NCBI RefSeq assembly: GCF_019112545.1
Contig: NW_025064908.1
Span: 184,895-248,894 of the forward strand
Length of the DNA stretch: 64,000 nucleotides
Reading direction: 5' to 3'
From: Guyanagaster necrorhizus
Lineage: Eukaryota > Basidiomycota > Agaricomycetes > Agaricales > Physalacriaceae
Position numbers and translations under genes: made by a program. Under the pieces are notes generated by a model. That model was given only the letters and a program-made list of their open reading frames with translations. It was not told the DNA's origin and did no database searches. Shown piece by piece: positions 1 to 11,327 of this stretch (positions are counted from its first letter, which is position 1; every line of letters begins with the position of its first letter).

Positions 1-935
1 GTCAACTCGTGCGTCCTACTGCTTCCGCGAAACTGTCTGTTTCGAACTGGCGACGTTGGACCCGAAAGCGAGTCTTATGGCATGACACAAGTCACTGCGA
101 AGTCCATCGAGAGAAGCCTGTGTCAATGGTATAGCGTTGTAGAAGAACTCGTGCGATATGATTCAACGGTTCAAGAAAAGCAGCGGTGGTGGAGTGGCAC
201 CTGCGAGTGAGAGTCGACATAGTGATCTGGTCTCGGTGAAGAAGTTGCTGAACGGAACAGACGACGAAGGTCCGTCGTACTGTGTATTTCACGTGTTTCT
301 TTGGCTGACTATGGGGACAGGTCGTCGTACCTGAAGGCACCTACGACTTCACACGCGCAGTACAATCGTCAGCAATGATCGTCATCAGGAGGGACTGCTG
401 TTTGACCTGTAACCGCCTCGTGGAGCGTTCTATAATTCTGTCTGGAGAAATGCTGTCGTTTAGTCAGGAACAGGGGCGTCACCAGATTCGCATTCTGGGC
501 GTGGACGGAGGCCATCAGGGCTGCCGAAAATATACAGGAGGAGGGCTTTACAAGCGACAATCGTTATGCAAGAGGTCACGTACTATATCCAGCCGGCGTG
601 TTACTCATATAAAGTGTTTCGCTACAGTCAACGCGCTCTGGCTGCATTCCGCTGTCAGACAGATTCGAACACGGCTACTGTACGGTGTTTGATCGTCGTC
701 ATTCGTGCAGAGTATCTTCGGTATGTTGATACCGTTTATCGAAGCTGAGTGGCTGACCGATTGTTGATTGTTAGCTTCCTCAGCTTGGCCTCTCAAAGCT
801 TTGCTTCCTCCCTCCGCACGAGTCGCATCCGTCAGCATCGTTCATCATCAGTTGCTCGGTACAGACAACAAAGGACTATTAGAATCGGACTACAACCTAT
901 GAATGCGATGCAAAAACTCGGTCATAGTCAATCTA

Positions 936-1493
936 CTATAGGCGAAACGAAGCCAAACCAGTATCACTTCGTCGACGCATACCACCATTCTGTTGGCCAG
1001 GTCCACCACGTCCATTCTGAGGTGCGCCGCCATTCTGTGGCCCTCCCTGACCAATTGGCGGGCCACCCTGAGGCTGTTGGCCACCGAAGTTGCCGTTACC
1101 TCCACGAAAACCATTCTGACCGCCGTGTCCTTGTTGTGGGCCGCCCCGATCTCCTTGACCACTATTCTGGGGTCCCGATGGTCCGTTTTGAGGGCCCTGT
1201 TCGGGTTGTCCTGGATTGTCGTTGCCACCACCCTGACCCCCGTTCATCCCCGGAGGTCCGTTCTGGCTGGGTTGCTGGCTGTTATTCAATGGTCCTTGTC
1301 CTGGACCACTGGATCCTTGTCCGTTTCCTCTTGGTGGACCGCCTCCCTGGACATCTCCTTGACGAGCGCCCAACGAAGTTTGGGTCTTGATTGAGCTGAG
1401 AATAGTCTGTAAAGGGTAATTCTTGCTTACCACTGGGAGAGCATATGTGGAGAGCGCCATGGCGAGGACGATGTGTGCGGCGTAGATGCGCAT
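936..1493 (-). CDS. Secreted Gly/Gln/Asn/Pro-rich low-complexity protein (copy 1)
   Basis: A single-exon frame of 185 codons, read from the ATG at 1493. The first ~19 residues (MRIYAAHIVLAMALSTYA) form a typical signal peptide, so the product is probably secreted. After ~45 ordinary residues the protein becomes a repetitive Gly/Gln/Pro/Asn tract (GQG, PQNG, GGQ and similar units) and ends in a short basic Arg-rich tail followed by LASFRL. There is no catalytic domain. An in-frame ATG 69 bases further upstream would put 23 residues before the signal peptide, so the start at 1493 is preferred. The copy at 24243-24797 is nearly identical, with one residue fewer and a handful of substitutions, which suggests that coding capacity is kept. 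A structural cell-wall or secreted matrix role is only a guess. A long antisense frame here is an artefact of composition. Confidence 0.72.
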   Translation of the reverse strand: MRIYAAHIVLAMALSTYALPVVSKNYPLQTILSSIKTQTSLGARQGDVQGGGPPRGNGQGSSGPGQGPLNNSQQPSQNGPPGMNGGQGGGNDNPGQPEQGPQNGPSGPQNSGQGDRGGPQQGHGGQNGFRGGNGNFGGQQPQGGPPIGQGGPQNGGAPQNGRGGPGQQNGGMRRRSDTGLASFRL

Positions 1494-1597
1494 GATTAAT
1501 GGGGAATAGAGAGACAGAGAGTTGAATCTGTAATGGACCGGCCAATACAGAGGATGAAGCACGAGGCTTGACGAAGAGTTCGAGCTTCTTTTCCTGG

Positions 1598-1606
1598 CTT
1601 TTTATA
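1598..1606 (-). promoter_or_regulatory. TATA-like box of secreted-protein gene copy 1
   Basis: TATAAAAAG on the minus strand, about 105 bp upstream of the ATG at 1493. The same box is kept at the matching place in the inverted copy (24117-24125). Inferred from sequence and spacing only. Confidence 0.5.
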
Positions 1607-1812
1607 CCTGGGCTGGTATATGTCAATGTTGAGTTGATGCGTCGTGGGTTCAGGCGGCCCTTTTACGCAGGCCGAGGATCAGTCCGCAGTCTGTTGACAT
1701 CTTGGAGAGGGTGTTTTGGCATCGGTGTTGAAACAAATAGTGGTACGACTATCATGGTATCGATAGTGAGTGTATTGCTTACCGTCGTCTAATGTCGTGA
1801 ACTGCAATGTCA

Positions 1813-2788
1813 GTCAATTTTCAATGTTTGATGGCTTGTCATTGTGTCATGTCTGAAAGTGATGATGCCTGCACATGGGCTGAAGGTATGACTGGTACGG
1901 TGTCTTCGAGTTCTACTGGCGCAGCCAAGACATATTGACTCTATCTCTTGCTGATGAGAGCGTTGGCACGGTCCGGTTCCTCCGTGATCACGTGCTGCAT
2001 TGCCGTAGATTCCCGCTTGTCCGTCGCTACAACCGAGACCATCACCAGCCATTCCCTCTCTTAGACCTAGCGATACGGTTCCACCGGCTTAAACTTCTTC
2101 TATCATGCCTGCATCAGACAGCGGCACATTCGCATCGACGGCAGGGCTCTCAGTCAAGCAAAGACAATTACCGCCGAGCAGTTAGTCGCCCTTTAAAATA
2201 GATTGGGGTCAAGCCTTCCTCACAGCTCGATGACCCAAGTCCATGCGGTGAAGTTTTGAAACATTCACTACGCAGATGGGTCGATTTGCTGACCGTGTGG
2301 ATGGAAGAACCTAGATTCTAGGAATATGTTGCTCGTGGAAGTAGATGCATTGTCGGAGATCGGAGACCGCAGAATACTATGAAAATTTTTCTCGAACAAA
2401 ACAACAATTCGGGTGCTTTCTGCCTACATGAGCCTTGCGGTCGCTGTGAAATTTGAAACATGGTCAGAAACGAATCCGCTATCATAAATAGATTGGTGAT
2501 GGCCAGCTGTCAAGCTTTCAGCTTTATCATTGTTCAGACACAATCGTCATCTTTTTGGCCATTAAAATGATGGAAATTGAATAGATCGGGCACATATGAA
2601 AAAACAATATTGCGAGCACAAAAAGTGGGTCTTCGTGTGTGATGGACCCCAGGCACCTGCTATAGCGATCGGTGATTGACGCTAGCACGAGGCGAGAAAT
2701 AGACCAGAAATGGAAATAAATAAGCGTCAATACCCCTATTCTCCACCGATTTAAAAAATGCGGAGGCTGGCTTTGCCCATCGTCGCTT
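1813..2788. other. Intergenic, no gene recognised
   Basis: Between repeat A and the DUF7082 gene only short frames without recognisable domains or splice logic are seen. It probably holds the promoter of the gene that starts at 2789. Confidence 0.5.
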
Positions 2789-3948
2789 ATGATCTCCGTC
2801 CTCAACTACTATCCCTCCGAAGGCGAGGTCGGCGACCGCCTTTCTGTCCACATTGACTTCCGCCATCCTGTCACAGAAATCGTATATCTACGTCTAAAAG
2901 TTGGCTTGACACCACTTAGCACTGAAGTCACCGAGATTTCTGCAGGAAAATATGGCCTGTATCGGCTTGATGCTACAATGCCACACAGAATGTGTGAACT
3001 GAAGGTTGCTCTTAGCGTCGAGCTAGTTAACTCGCGCAACAACGTTCTCCACTCTGTCTTCTTTGGCGAGTTTACCTACAGGGAACCCGATCATCCCATA
3101 CAGAATCCGCCAGTGGTAGCCTCTCAGCCGTCTGGGGTAGCTTCGCTGCCAGTAATGGCTTCCCAGGGGCCAGTGTCCCGCCGACGGGTCAATACTACCA
3201 CCAGTATACACAACACATTCCCAGCTCCTTCTCCGACTCTTTGTGACCGCAGACCAGCATCATGCCGCATTCGCCCGAATTCCCTCATCCGCGCTAACCG
3301 TGGCCCTCCAGACGACATCAACCTCCATCCCCAGACGCCTATTCTCGAGATCACAACCCCTCTTGATACTATGTGCACAAGTTGGGATGCCTCCGAAGAC
3401 CGGATGGGTCGTCGACTCGTTCGTTTTCGCAACGTCCAAGACGGTTGCAAACTCATTATTTCTTGCGAAGCCGTCCGCCAGGATGACTACTGTGACAAAG
3501 ACACCGTCATTTCCTGTATTTTCAGGCATGAAAACCGCCTACACTATGTCACCAGCGTCGATATCATCTATCTGCTCGAGAGGATCACCAACAACGACTT
3601 TCCTGTCGAGGAGAAAAACCGGATAGGCCGCAATTTGGAGGGGTTGAGGCCGACAACTATCAGCAAATATAAAAGGGGATTCGAGAACCTCTTCCAGCGC
3701 ATCATGGATTTCCCTGATCCCAAGCCCCGCAATATTGAGAAAGACCTCAAAGTGTTTGAATGGTCGCTTCTTGGACAGGCGCTTGAGAAAATCCTGTCTA
3801 AATATGTAAGCTATTCTATCACGTCGTCTTTCTCTTTCAATTCTGAGCACCGTTACAGGCTGTCTACACATAGGATTCACCCACCGATTCAACAGCCCCC
3901 CCTCCCACAGACTCGCCACCATCCGTCGACAGCCAACTTTACCACTGA
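2789..3948 (+). CDS. DUF7082 (medusa-type) fungal regulatory protein
   Basis: Model join(2789..3805,3874..3948), 363 aa. The N-terminus (ISVLNYYPSEGEVGD) is the start of the domain called DUF7082, found in the Aspergillus conidiation regulator Medusa and in expanded basidiomycete families. It reads as a beta-rich module to about residue 100. A Ser/Pro-rich linker follows. The conserved C-terminal half begins near residue 195 and includes GRRLVRF, VISCIFR, VTSVDIIYLLE, VEEKNRIGRNLEG and FPDPKPRNIEKDLKVF. Exon 1 ends at AAATAT before gtaagc. The acceptor acatag at 3873 gives a short Ser/Thr/Pro/Asp tail and a stop, which fits the family better than the 423-aa read-through frame to 4060. A role in transcriptional control of development is inferred from the family; no DNA-binding motif is visible. 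Confidence 0.8.
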
Positions 3949-4479
3949 TAACTTCCAGCACTTTCCTCATACTATCCGTTTCACTGCTTCGCATGATAGT
4001 TCAGGTTGCGTTACCGCGACGGAGCCAGTGTATGACTACAATATATACTGGCCACGTTGAACGACTTGTATGGCATATCCGATCGAGCCACCGTCGGACC
4101 TCTACTGACCGCCTCAGGCCTAACCGTTGCTCATCTCTCAGTTCTTATCGCTATGCTTGTTGTCGTTGTATTTATATTTGTACACTCCGAAGACTCCATC
4201 TGTACAACACAAGACGGACAAATTTCCTATTTCTGCACACGTGTAGCACATTACATATCCCATCATTATCTCGTCGACATCAATTGGATCCACATTCTTT
4301 TTAGTGAATGAGCTCGCCATGTCCGTGCAGGGAGGCTTATCATATGTGAAAGATTCAACAATATGATATTTATATATATAAGGGCAGGAGACAATAGTTG
4401 CAAGGGGCCGGCAGTAGAGCTCGAGAAGTCGATGACACGTGTCCGAGTCGCTTGAAATAAATATCCATTTGTCATGATA
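3949..4479. other. Intergenic, no gene recognised
   Basis: AT-rich spacer between the DUF7082 gene and the FunK1 relic. Only short frames are present and none shows a domain. Confidence 0.4.
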
Positions 4480-5157
4480 TTGTACCTGACGATTTGGTTC
4501 GAGAAACTTCTCCGTACGGAGGTGACCTTCGAAGGCGTCATTCGCTGGTTCGTGGTGTGTGCTCCAAAATTCGACAAAGACTCGTTGTCACCATTCAGAC
4601 GATCGACGTGTCGGTCTCTGTTCTTCTAGGGCACATGCCTATTCATATCTGCGTGCATCCTCGCTTCCTTCGGCACCATACATACGATTTTCGACGACCG
4701 GGAATCGTCCTTATCGGTTCTCCGTTACGTCATTCTTCGACATACCCAAAATTCACTTTCACCGGCTGGACTCTACTACAAATTGATGGTGTGGTTCAAG
4801 GACTGTCTCGTCGATGCTGAGGGTGATTCTGGTGGCAATGGCAAGATCGATCTGTTGAACCGTTATTCTTCGATGCCTTCCTTTGCCGTCCAAGGTCTGA
4901 AAGAGTTTTTATGGGAATTGGTCGACGTTTTTGTTGTCCGATATAAGCGAGAGCCTACCACAAAGCAAATACAAACATATGAAGCATGCAAGGTGTCGAA
5001 TTCAGATCTTGCCCCAGAACTCCCGGCCGGCGAATACTCCACGAAACAAGAAAAACTTGACAACCCTGCCTGGCTTATCGGGACTCTGGAGGCAATGGGT
5101 CATCAGATGAGATGCTTTTCAAAACAGACAAAAGCTTCCGTCAGAGTACCGTTATAG
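4480..5157 (+). pseudogene. FunK1 protein-kinase relic, kinase core deleted
   Basis: About 115 bp at 4498-4620 match 10099-10220 at well over 90 percent identity. The stretch from about 4690 to 5110 matches 10840-11260, which is the C-terminal part of the same family. The roughly 600 bp that carry the kinase catalytic loop in the other copy are missing here, so this is an internally deleted copy. The N-terminal match has lost its frame (family frame EKLLRTEV, while the open frame here reads RETSPYGG). The C-terminal piece is still an open frame from 4783 to 5157 (KIDLLNRY, DVFVVRY). FunK1 kinases are a fungal family of unknown substrate that is greatly expanded in mushrooms. This copy cannot encode a kinase. 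Confidence 0.72.
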
Positions 5158-7700
5158 TCTTTATAATGCTCAACGATTGAGGAGCGCGCGAGGCTGGTAG
5201 TCACCAAAGACCGTAATCACACCCAATATCTCGAGCAGCAATAGCTTGGTAACCTTGGTGTGAGAGTGAGAATATTTTACATTAGGTCGATAACCGCACC
5301 AGTTCCTATGAACGTACTTAGATTGCAGCAAAGGCTTTCAGGCTGAATAAAAATTGTGCTCGCACATAATCAGGGTGTACGAACACATGGTCAGGATTTG
5401 AAATCGCCAACTTGAACTTGATTCGTGACCACGGACCGTAGCGCAGGAGTCCACGCGAAATTATCGTTGCTGGCTTGCTATCAAAGTCCAAGAAACACGT
5501 TGAGGAACAAAATATTCCGCCAAGTGAGTTTTTGTTCACCACTTAGTTGCATAATGTTCGGGACGTCGTTCTTCGTCTCCGTATATACCGTGACGTTGCC
5601 TCGACAATTCTTACTGCCCACATTACTTTAGCTCTTGACAGACAATACCAAATATCGCTATTTTCGGTCCCCGACAACTGATAACCAGATAGCATTGCAG
5701 TTTACTCCTCTCAAACCAGCATGGATCACAATCTCGTCTTTAAAAGACATCAAGGACGCAATAAACACTTCGTCGAGGCTAAAGTCCGATATATGCAAGG
5801 CGAGATCGCTTCAAACAAGAGAGGTTATTTTATCTGCGGTTCTGAAGCGAAAGCATTTCTGGAGGAATACATGCTTTGGAACGGCAGCACACCGGCAAGC
5901 TACAGGCTCAAGGGACCAAGGAAGAGCCAAAAGTATCTCCTTATGTCCATAGCAGGTCTTCCTGAGTTTGATATGTACAAAAAATATGTGCACGCTTCCA
6001 TGACTTAGTGTAGTCCATCTTTTCACTGCCCATTGTCTCCAGGTTAAGGCTCTTGAAGAGTGGCCTTCACCACCGGATACAATAAACACAGAGTATGTAT
6101 CGACACGTCCTCTGTTTCGGAAGTTCCGGGACCCGGACAGAAACCGTGGTAATCTTGCAGTGGATATCAGAGTGTATGTGTATGACATATCAGAGGTTCA
6201 TATGTCTAATTACTCACTCATGGAGATGCAGACAAACATGTTGGAAGAGTGCTTCTTTCACACCTGGAAAACAAATGGCACAGTTCACTAGTTTATTGGA
6301 AATCCTGCAATGGCCAGAGATGCTACCAACGGTTACATGGATCCAGACACTTTAGCAACCTGCCTTGCCAAAGACTAAGGATGGGGTCAGTCTTTTTATC
6401 CAATCCAACAAACATGATAACTTATCAGCTGCTGAACCAAAAGATGTGTGTGACTCTTATAGACCATATCACTGGAAAATTCAATATTTTAAACAAATTT
6501 TAATGAAGGCATTGACGGCAGTATGCGCCGCGTACCCACCACACCATGGAACACGACCAACCCAGCCGGCACCCAAGACACGCCCGCAAAGCACCTCGCG
6601 GCTTCGGCCACCCCCTGAATCAAACTAATCAATTAGCCGACCACGGGGGCCCAAAGTACCACACATGTCCGTTACTCTACTCCATATTACACGCAAAAAC
6701 ACCAGGGGAACTCGGAAGGAAGACCGGAACAAGACGGAGAGAGGATACTGAGGACCTGTACCTCCACCATGTCTTAGCAGTTAGCTTGTTGCGGTTAATC
6801 AAGTGCCGAACACACAAAAAAAAATTAACCGCAGTACCCCCATGCAGACGAGTCCCGGATTGCTATGGTCAGGGCGGAATCATCGCCGGTCTGATATATG
6901 CGTCTCTTCCACTACTTATTACGCCCCCAATACCTTATTTATTATACTACCGTCTGACCAGTGAACTCGTATGACTCACTGATCGATGTCATTTATTTTT
7001 GTCCAATCCCACGTGGAGCATCTTTGGAGGACATCGCTGCTACCAACCTTCCTTTAACCATAGCGGGGCCGTCGATAACGTTATTTCTTATCTATCCAAA
7101 AGACAACCATCCGCAACTTATCATTGTCTCTTGGCCATCTCAGGAACCGCATGGAATCACCTTTTTCAGTTTTTTAACCCACAGACACGCAGGCGCAGAC
7201 TCATTTCGCGACTATATGCGTAGCGTTGTCTCATATTGCTGTAATAATTCCTCGCGACTACTCTTCTGCTACTTGGTATGATATCCTGACTGAGAACAGA
7301 CCGCATGGCTCCCACTTTTTACCTGTTTTCTATGCGGACTTGCCAATTGAAAGGCTTTTAACGACGTATTTCTCCGTGCTCCGGTCAGTGCTAACGCAAC
7401 TGAGCGGTAGTATTTGAAGTATCCTGGCTTGAGACCGCCTTTTGGTTCTTTTCTCTATTTCTTCTAGGGTCCTAGCAGAGTCTGTTGCAAATTTGATAAT
7501 CTGAACTGATTCTTTATGGTTAGACATCCGGTCCATCTGAGACTGTGTGGTACGTATTGAAGACATGACTCTAGCTCCACCTCCCCTAAAATCTGAAGCT
7601 CGTGAAATCCTAATCACTTGTATACATAAGGCATCAAAGCGAACTCCTAAAAATCAACATCCAAGATGGCTCTCTGCTCTTTCGTTGATTTCTCGGTACA
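5158..7700. other. Gene-poor stretch with decayed coding traces
   Basis: No confident gene. A 95-aa frame at 5721-6008 and an adjacent frame at about 6045-6290 (EEWPSPPDTIN, FRKFRDPDRNR) look protein-like but match no family I know, and they do not join through a convincing intron. From about 6500 to 6960 the plus strand is markedly C-rich and holds a 10-bp perfect inverted repeat (6790-6799 with 6824-6833). Possibly an old insertion or a dead gene. Confidence 0.35.
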
Positions 7701-9165
7701 GCGTTCCCTGGACTCAGTGGAAACGCACGGAGCATCCTAGAGCAAGCCACTCCTGGTGCACCTCATTGGGTTGTGTATGCTGATGCTTATACATGGAGAA
7801 TTACTGGTCCACCAGCAGTGTCTGAAGTTAGGGTATGGAAGACACTGTTCCATATCCAATCTTCCAAGATTGCTGACGAACGATTTCATATGACTTCAAT
7901 GTCTTGTAAATGTTTCGTTTCAGTGATCTCCCTCACGTTTGATAAATGATTTTCAGTGCACTTTCCTTCTTTGAGAAGGGGCATGGGATAAGACAAATTA
8001 CTTCGCGTTGTACATGCCGGTCACTGGACGATGATTGAGGCCTACGAATGGACAACGCTTACAAGTTCCGAGACATCAGCTATTAAATCAGAGTACGCCG
8101 CCGCTAGCATCTCTCTTATAGTGTCTGCCTTTGGTTCCACCAATGTTCCAACTACTACGGGGGCAGATCCGGTCGCGACTGCCAATACCATGGCTGCATG
8201 GGTCATTGAGTATGACCTGGATGGCATAGATATTGATTACGATTCTCTGTCTCTCATATGAATACTTAGGACTTTTACGCCATGAACTCAGGAACAACCG
8301 AGGTGGGTTCCCCCACTTTCCTTCTATATCCCGGTTTTGATACGTGATAGGCCTGATTGACGAGTTTCACCACCCAGCTGCGGGTGAATCTTCCTCTGAG
8401 TGCCTACATCATCTCTCATGCTCGTCTTCTCAGTCTAATCACGGTTGCTGAAGCGTCTCGATGCAGCCGTTGCTCCCTAGTCATTTCAATTCTTTGATGT
8501 TTGATCAGCGACCGACTGCTAATATCTTCCTTTACGTTCACGCCGACCTATTATCCGGGAGACGGGTACTTGAAAGTACACGTGGACATTGGAAACTTGA
8601 TTCATTGGTATGACGTTCAAGTCAGTGAATTCACATCTGTGTAATCTTAGCACTTATCTCATCTTTCTCAAGTTTTATAACCGTAAGTCGATCGCTTGCG
8701 CTTCTTCAACTTCTTATGACCTTTGACAGAGGGAGACACTGAATACACCACCTGCAGCGGGTTACTGACTACTTCGTCCGAGACATGGCCCCAAACCGCC
8801 TTATTCCAAATCGCTAACAGTGGTGTCCCTCTTGAGAAATTAGTCATCGGAAAGCCAACGATGGCTAGCGATGCAGGCAGTGGTTATATGACTATCTCAA
8901 GTCTAGAAACTTGCTTACAGGACGCGAAGAATCAAGGATAGAATAAGTTGTGCCATTTATTATAATTGATGAATGCTGCTGAGCATAAAACGATTGCAGA
9001 TGGCGGCTCAATGGTGTCGGAGGTAAGGCATTAATTTCGTGATGTTCCGGTCATGATATCAACTGATAACTTTTCAGTATCCTTACGCCGGAGAATCCTA
9101 GATCGCTGTGGTTAGGTCTCTTTCTTGGCCTGTTCTCTATCCCCCAGTTCCCGTGTAGTCCGTAT
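7701..9165 (+). pseudogene. Glycoside hydrolase family 18 (chitinase-like) pseudogene
   Basis: Scattered exons spell a GH18 protein in order: GAPHWVVYADAY and GPPAVSEV (about 7757-7830), SAIKSEYAAASISLIVSAFGS (8070-8140), DLDGIDIDYD (8215-8245), VNLPLSAYIISHA (about 8381-8420), FTPTYYPGDGYLKVHVDIGNL (8540-8600), HWYDVQ, EYTTCSGLLTTSS (8740-8780) and KLVIGKP (8838-8858). Splice sites between them are still visible, for example gtcagt after WYDVQ and a gtaagg...ttttcag intron near 9030-9078. GH18 enzymes hydrolyse chitin using the Glu of DGxDxDxE; here that residue is Asp (DGIDIDYD). Two Trp codons of the conserved C-terminus have become TAG (near 8939 and 9099), the N-terminal signal region is frameshifted, and the segment near 7960-8010 is garbled. 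It is a young pseudogene: sequence drift is small but the lesions are decisive. Confidence 0.78.
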
Positions 9166-9529
9166 GAATTTCAATGCGACCTCTTTCCTTAATGAAGGAA
9201 GCTAAAGACAGGAGCACCCTTTTTCGTTGTATTTTCCAATTCTTGACATGAACCCCCATCAACCGTGGTGAGAGGCGTCTAAAACGAAAACGAATTACCG
9301 CTAGTCTTTTTCCTGGTCACAATTCGCACCCGATCGGACCCACCTCCACAACTACGGTATCCACACGGCAAAACAACTCTACTGCTCACATCGTCGACAC
9401 TTTCTTGTGTAGTTTTTCTACCAAGTAATGTAACAATAATTCTCGGAATCTTTGTGTGACGCCGTGTCTGAATCTAATATTTTGTGCAACCGATGAGTTA
9501 CCGCGGACGGTCCAGGTCCGACGACCATC

Positions 9530-11327
9530 GTGTTGCAGTTTTGCTCATCGCCTCGTGCTTCCAAAGCCTGCCGAATTAAGTCCTGCGGTGACTACGATGC
9601 TTTCCTTTACTTGGGCGGGGAGGAGATCTCTGCAGCAGAAAGTCATGATGAAAAGGACGAGGTACAGAAACAAGGCCAACAGGCCGAGGAAGACGATGCA
9701 GCGGAAGATAACAAGGTCGCTGAGACGGCGGCGGTGAATGTCCCAGAAGACGATCAGATTGCCTCCTACGCTGGTGCAATTATGATGCTCCAATACCGCT
9801 CTCACCTGTTTACGATCCTAATCTGTGGACGGTTCGCACGGTTCATACGCTGGGATAGAACTGGGGCCATTGTCAGCCGGCGTTTCGACTACACTAAGCG
9901 TCCTGATCTCGTCTTCGATTTCTATAAACGATTTTCCCAGTTATCACCGAGCCAACGGGGGAACGACACTAACGTCTCTCCCATCCCAGATGACGACGAC
10001 GACGCCATTGCTGCTTGAGAAAAATTTGGCCCGTATGTCACGCATATGTGGCATTGCGATGCACGACACGAGGAGAAGAGGAAGATAAAAATAAAAGACG
10101 AGAAACTTCTCCGTACGGAGGTGACCTTCGAAGGCGTCATTCGCCGGTTCGTGGTGTGTGCTCCAAAATTCGACGAAGACTCGTTGTCACCACTCGGACG
10201 ATCGACACGTCGGTCTCTCGCTCTCGATTTCGATAGTCCTGATCTTCATGACCCTGACAGGCCGCGTGGGGGGCTGCTGTTCATGAATGACTACTGGCAT
10301 GATGAATCGCCCGGGACTGCCAAAGAATCCGACATCTATCATCTTTTCGCCCAGCACCGAGTCCCCCATGTAGCTGAGATGGAGACTGGTGGAGACATCC
10401 CTGATATGGTCACGATTACGCAGGGATATGGACCAGTGTCAGAAGAGCTCTAAGCTGCAGGCACACCGGATCTTCTTGAAGACCATCGGGAGAGATCTAA
10501 CGACATTCTGCAATGTTAAGGACCTAGTGAAGTGTATTGCAGATGCCATCGAAGGTGCGCCGTACCATATCATATTTGCTTCATAATGTCTGACCATTTA
10601 TTTCGACCCAGCTCACCAGCCAGCTTTTGACAGGGCCCATATTCTGCACTGTGATATTCGTGCCGGGCACATCATGATCACCCTAAATCATGCAGGATTT
10701 CTCATTGAATCCGATGAGTGCATTATCCTTACGGACAGAAGCGGTGACGACCATTCACACAGAACCATAGGTTTTTCATAAATTTCCGCAAGCTTGTTTC
10801 CTTATATCATATATATCTCGGGCGCCTGGTAATTCATGACTGTTGACGACCGATAATCTGCCTTATGGGTTCTCCTTGACGTTGTCCTCCGACATACCGA
10901 ACATTCACATTCACCGACTGAACTCCACCACGACTTGAGAATGTGGCTTGAGCGCTCTATAACCGATGTAGAGGGTACATCTGACGGTTCTGCGAAGATC
11001 GACCTGTTGAACCGTTATTCTGCGAGGCCTTGCTTTGCCATCCAGCATCTCAACGAGCTGTTGCGCAAATTGCCCGACGTTTTCGTTATCCGATATCAAC
11101 CAAAACGTACCACAGAGGAAATTCAAACACATGAAACATGGACGATTTCGTATCCTGATCGCGCTACAGAACTCCCGGCCCCCCCGTACTTCACGAAAAT
11201 GGGAAAACTTGAAAACCCTACCTGGCTTGTCGAGACTTTGCATGCGCATGCGGAGAAGATGAGTGTCCTGCGAAAGGGCAGCTGTGACTGGCGCTACAAT
11301 GCATGTTACAGCGGGGACGGCTGTTGA
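9530..11327 (+). pseudogene. FunK1 protein-kinase pseudogene (copy in repeat B)
   Basis: Family segments appear in order. The N-terminal FARFIRWDRTGAIVSRRFDY and FSQLSPSQRGND (about 9830-9970) are followed by a stop at 10016. Next come the open frame 10046-10453 (LLRTEVTFEGVIRR, HRVPHVAEM), a stop and frame change, and an N-lobe/linker piece at 10460-10580. The catalytic-loop region lies near 10625-10720, and the C-terminal frame 10935-11327 ends the series. The loop reads ILHCDIRAGHIMI where active members have HRD, and the DFD/DWD position reads ESDE, so the catalytic residues are lost as well as the frame. It shares an ancestor with the inverted copy at 29003-30560. It lies tail to tail with the transcription-factor fragment at 11811-12359. 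Confidence 0.8.

Larger units (their letters stand above)
1..1812. repeat. Inverted repeat A (copy 1)
   Basis: This segment recurs in inverted orientation at about 23913-26343. Apart from a 608-bp block present only in the other copy, the two align almost base for base, with scattered substitutions and small indels. The alignment still holds at base 1, so copy 1 is cut by the window edge and its outer end is unknown. The inner boundary lies near 1808-1812, where similarity stops just after a shared GACATTGCAG (reverse-complement sense). It contains the secreted-protein gene at 936-1493 with its promoter, plus a non-coding half (1-750) in which no gene was recognised. Boundaries are by eye, to within about 10 bp. 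Confidence 0.9.

Noticed and set aside
749..1390. Long plus-strand frame of 213 codons opposite the secreted-protein gene
   Set aside because: It is the antisense reading of the Gly/Gln/Pro-rich repeat, which lacks stops because of composition; the minus frame has the signal peptide and conserved start.
2789..4060. Uninterrupted 423-aa DUF7082 protein
   Set aside because: The C-terminal part reads through a gtaagc...acatag intron and gives His/Pro-rich residues unlike the family; the spliced end is preferred.
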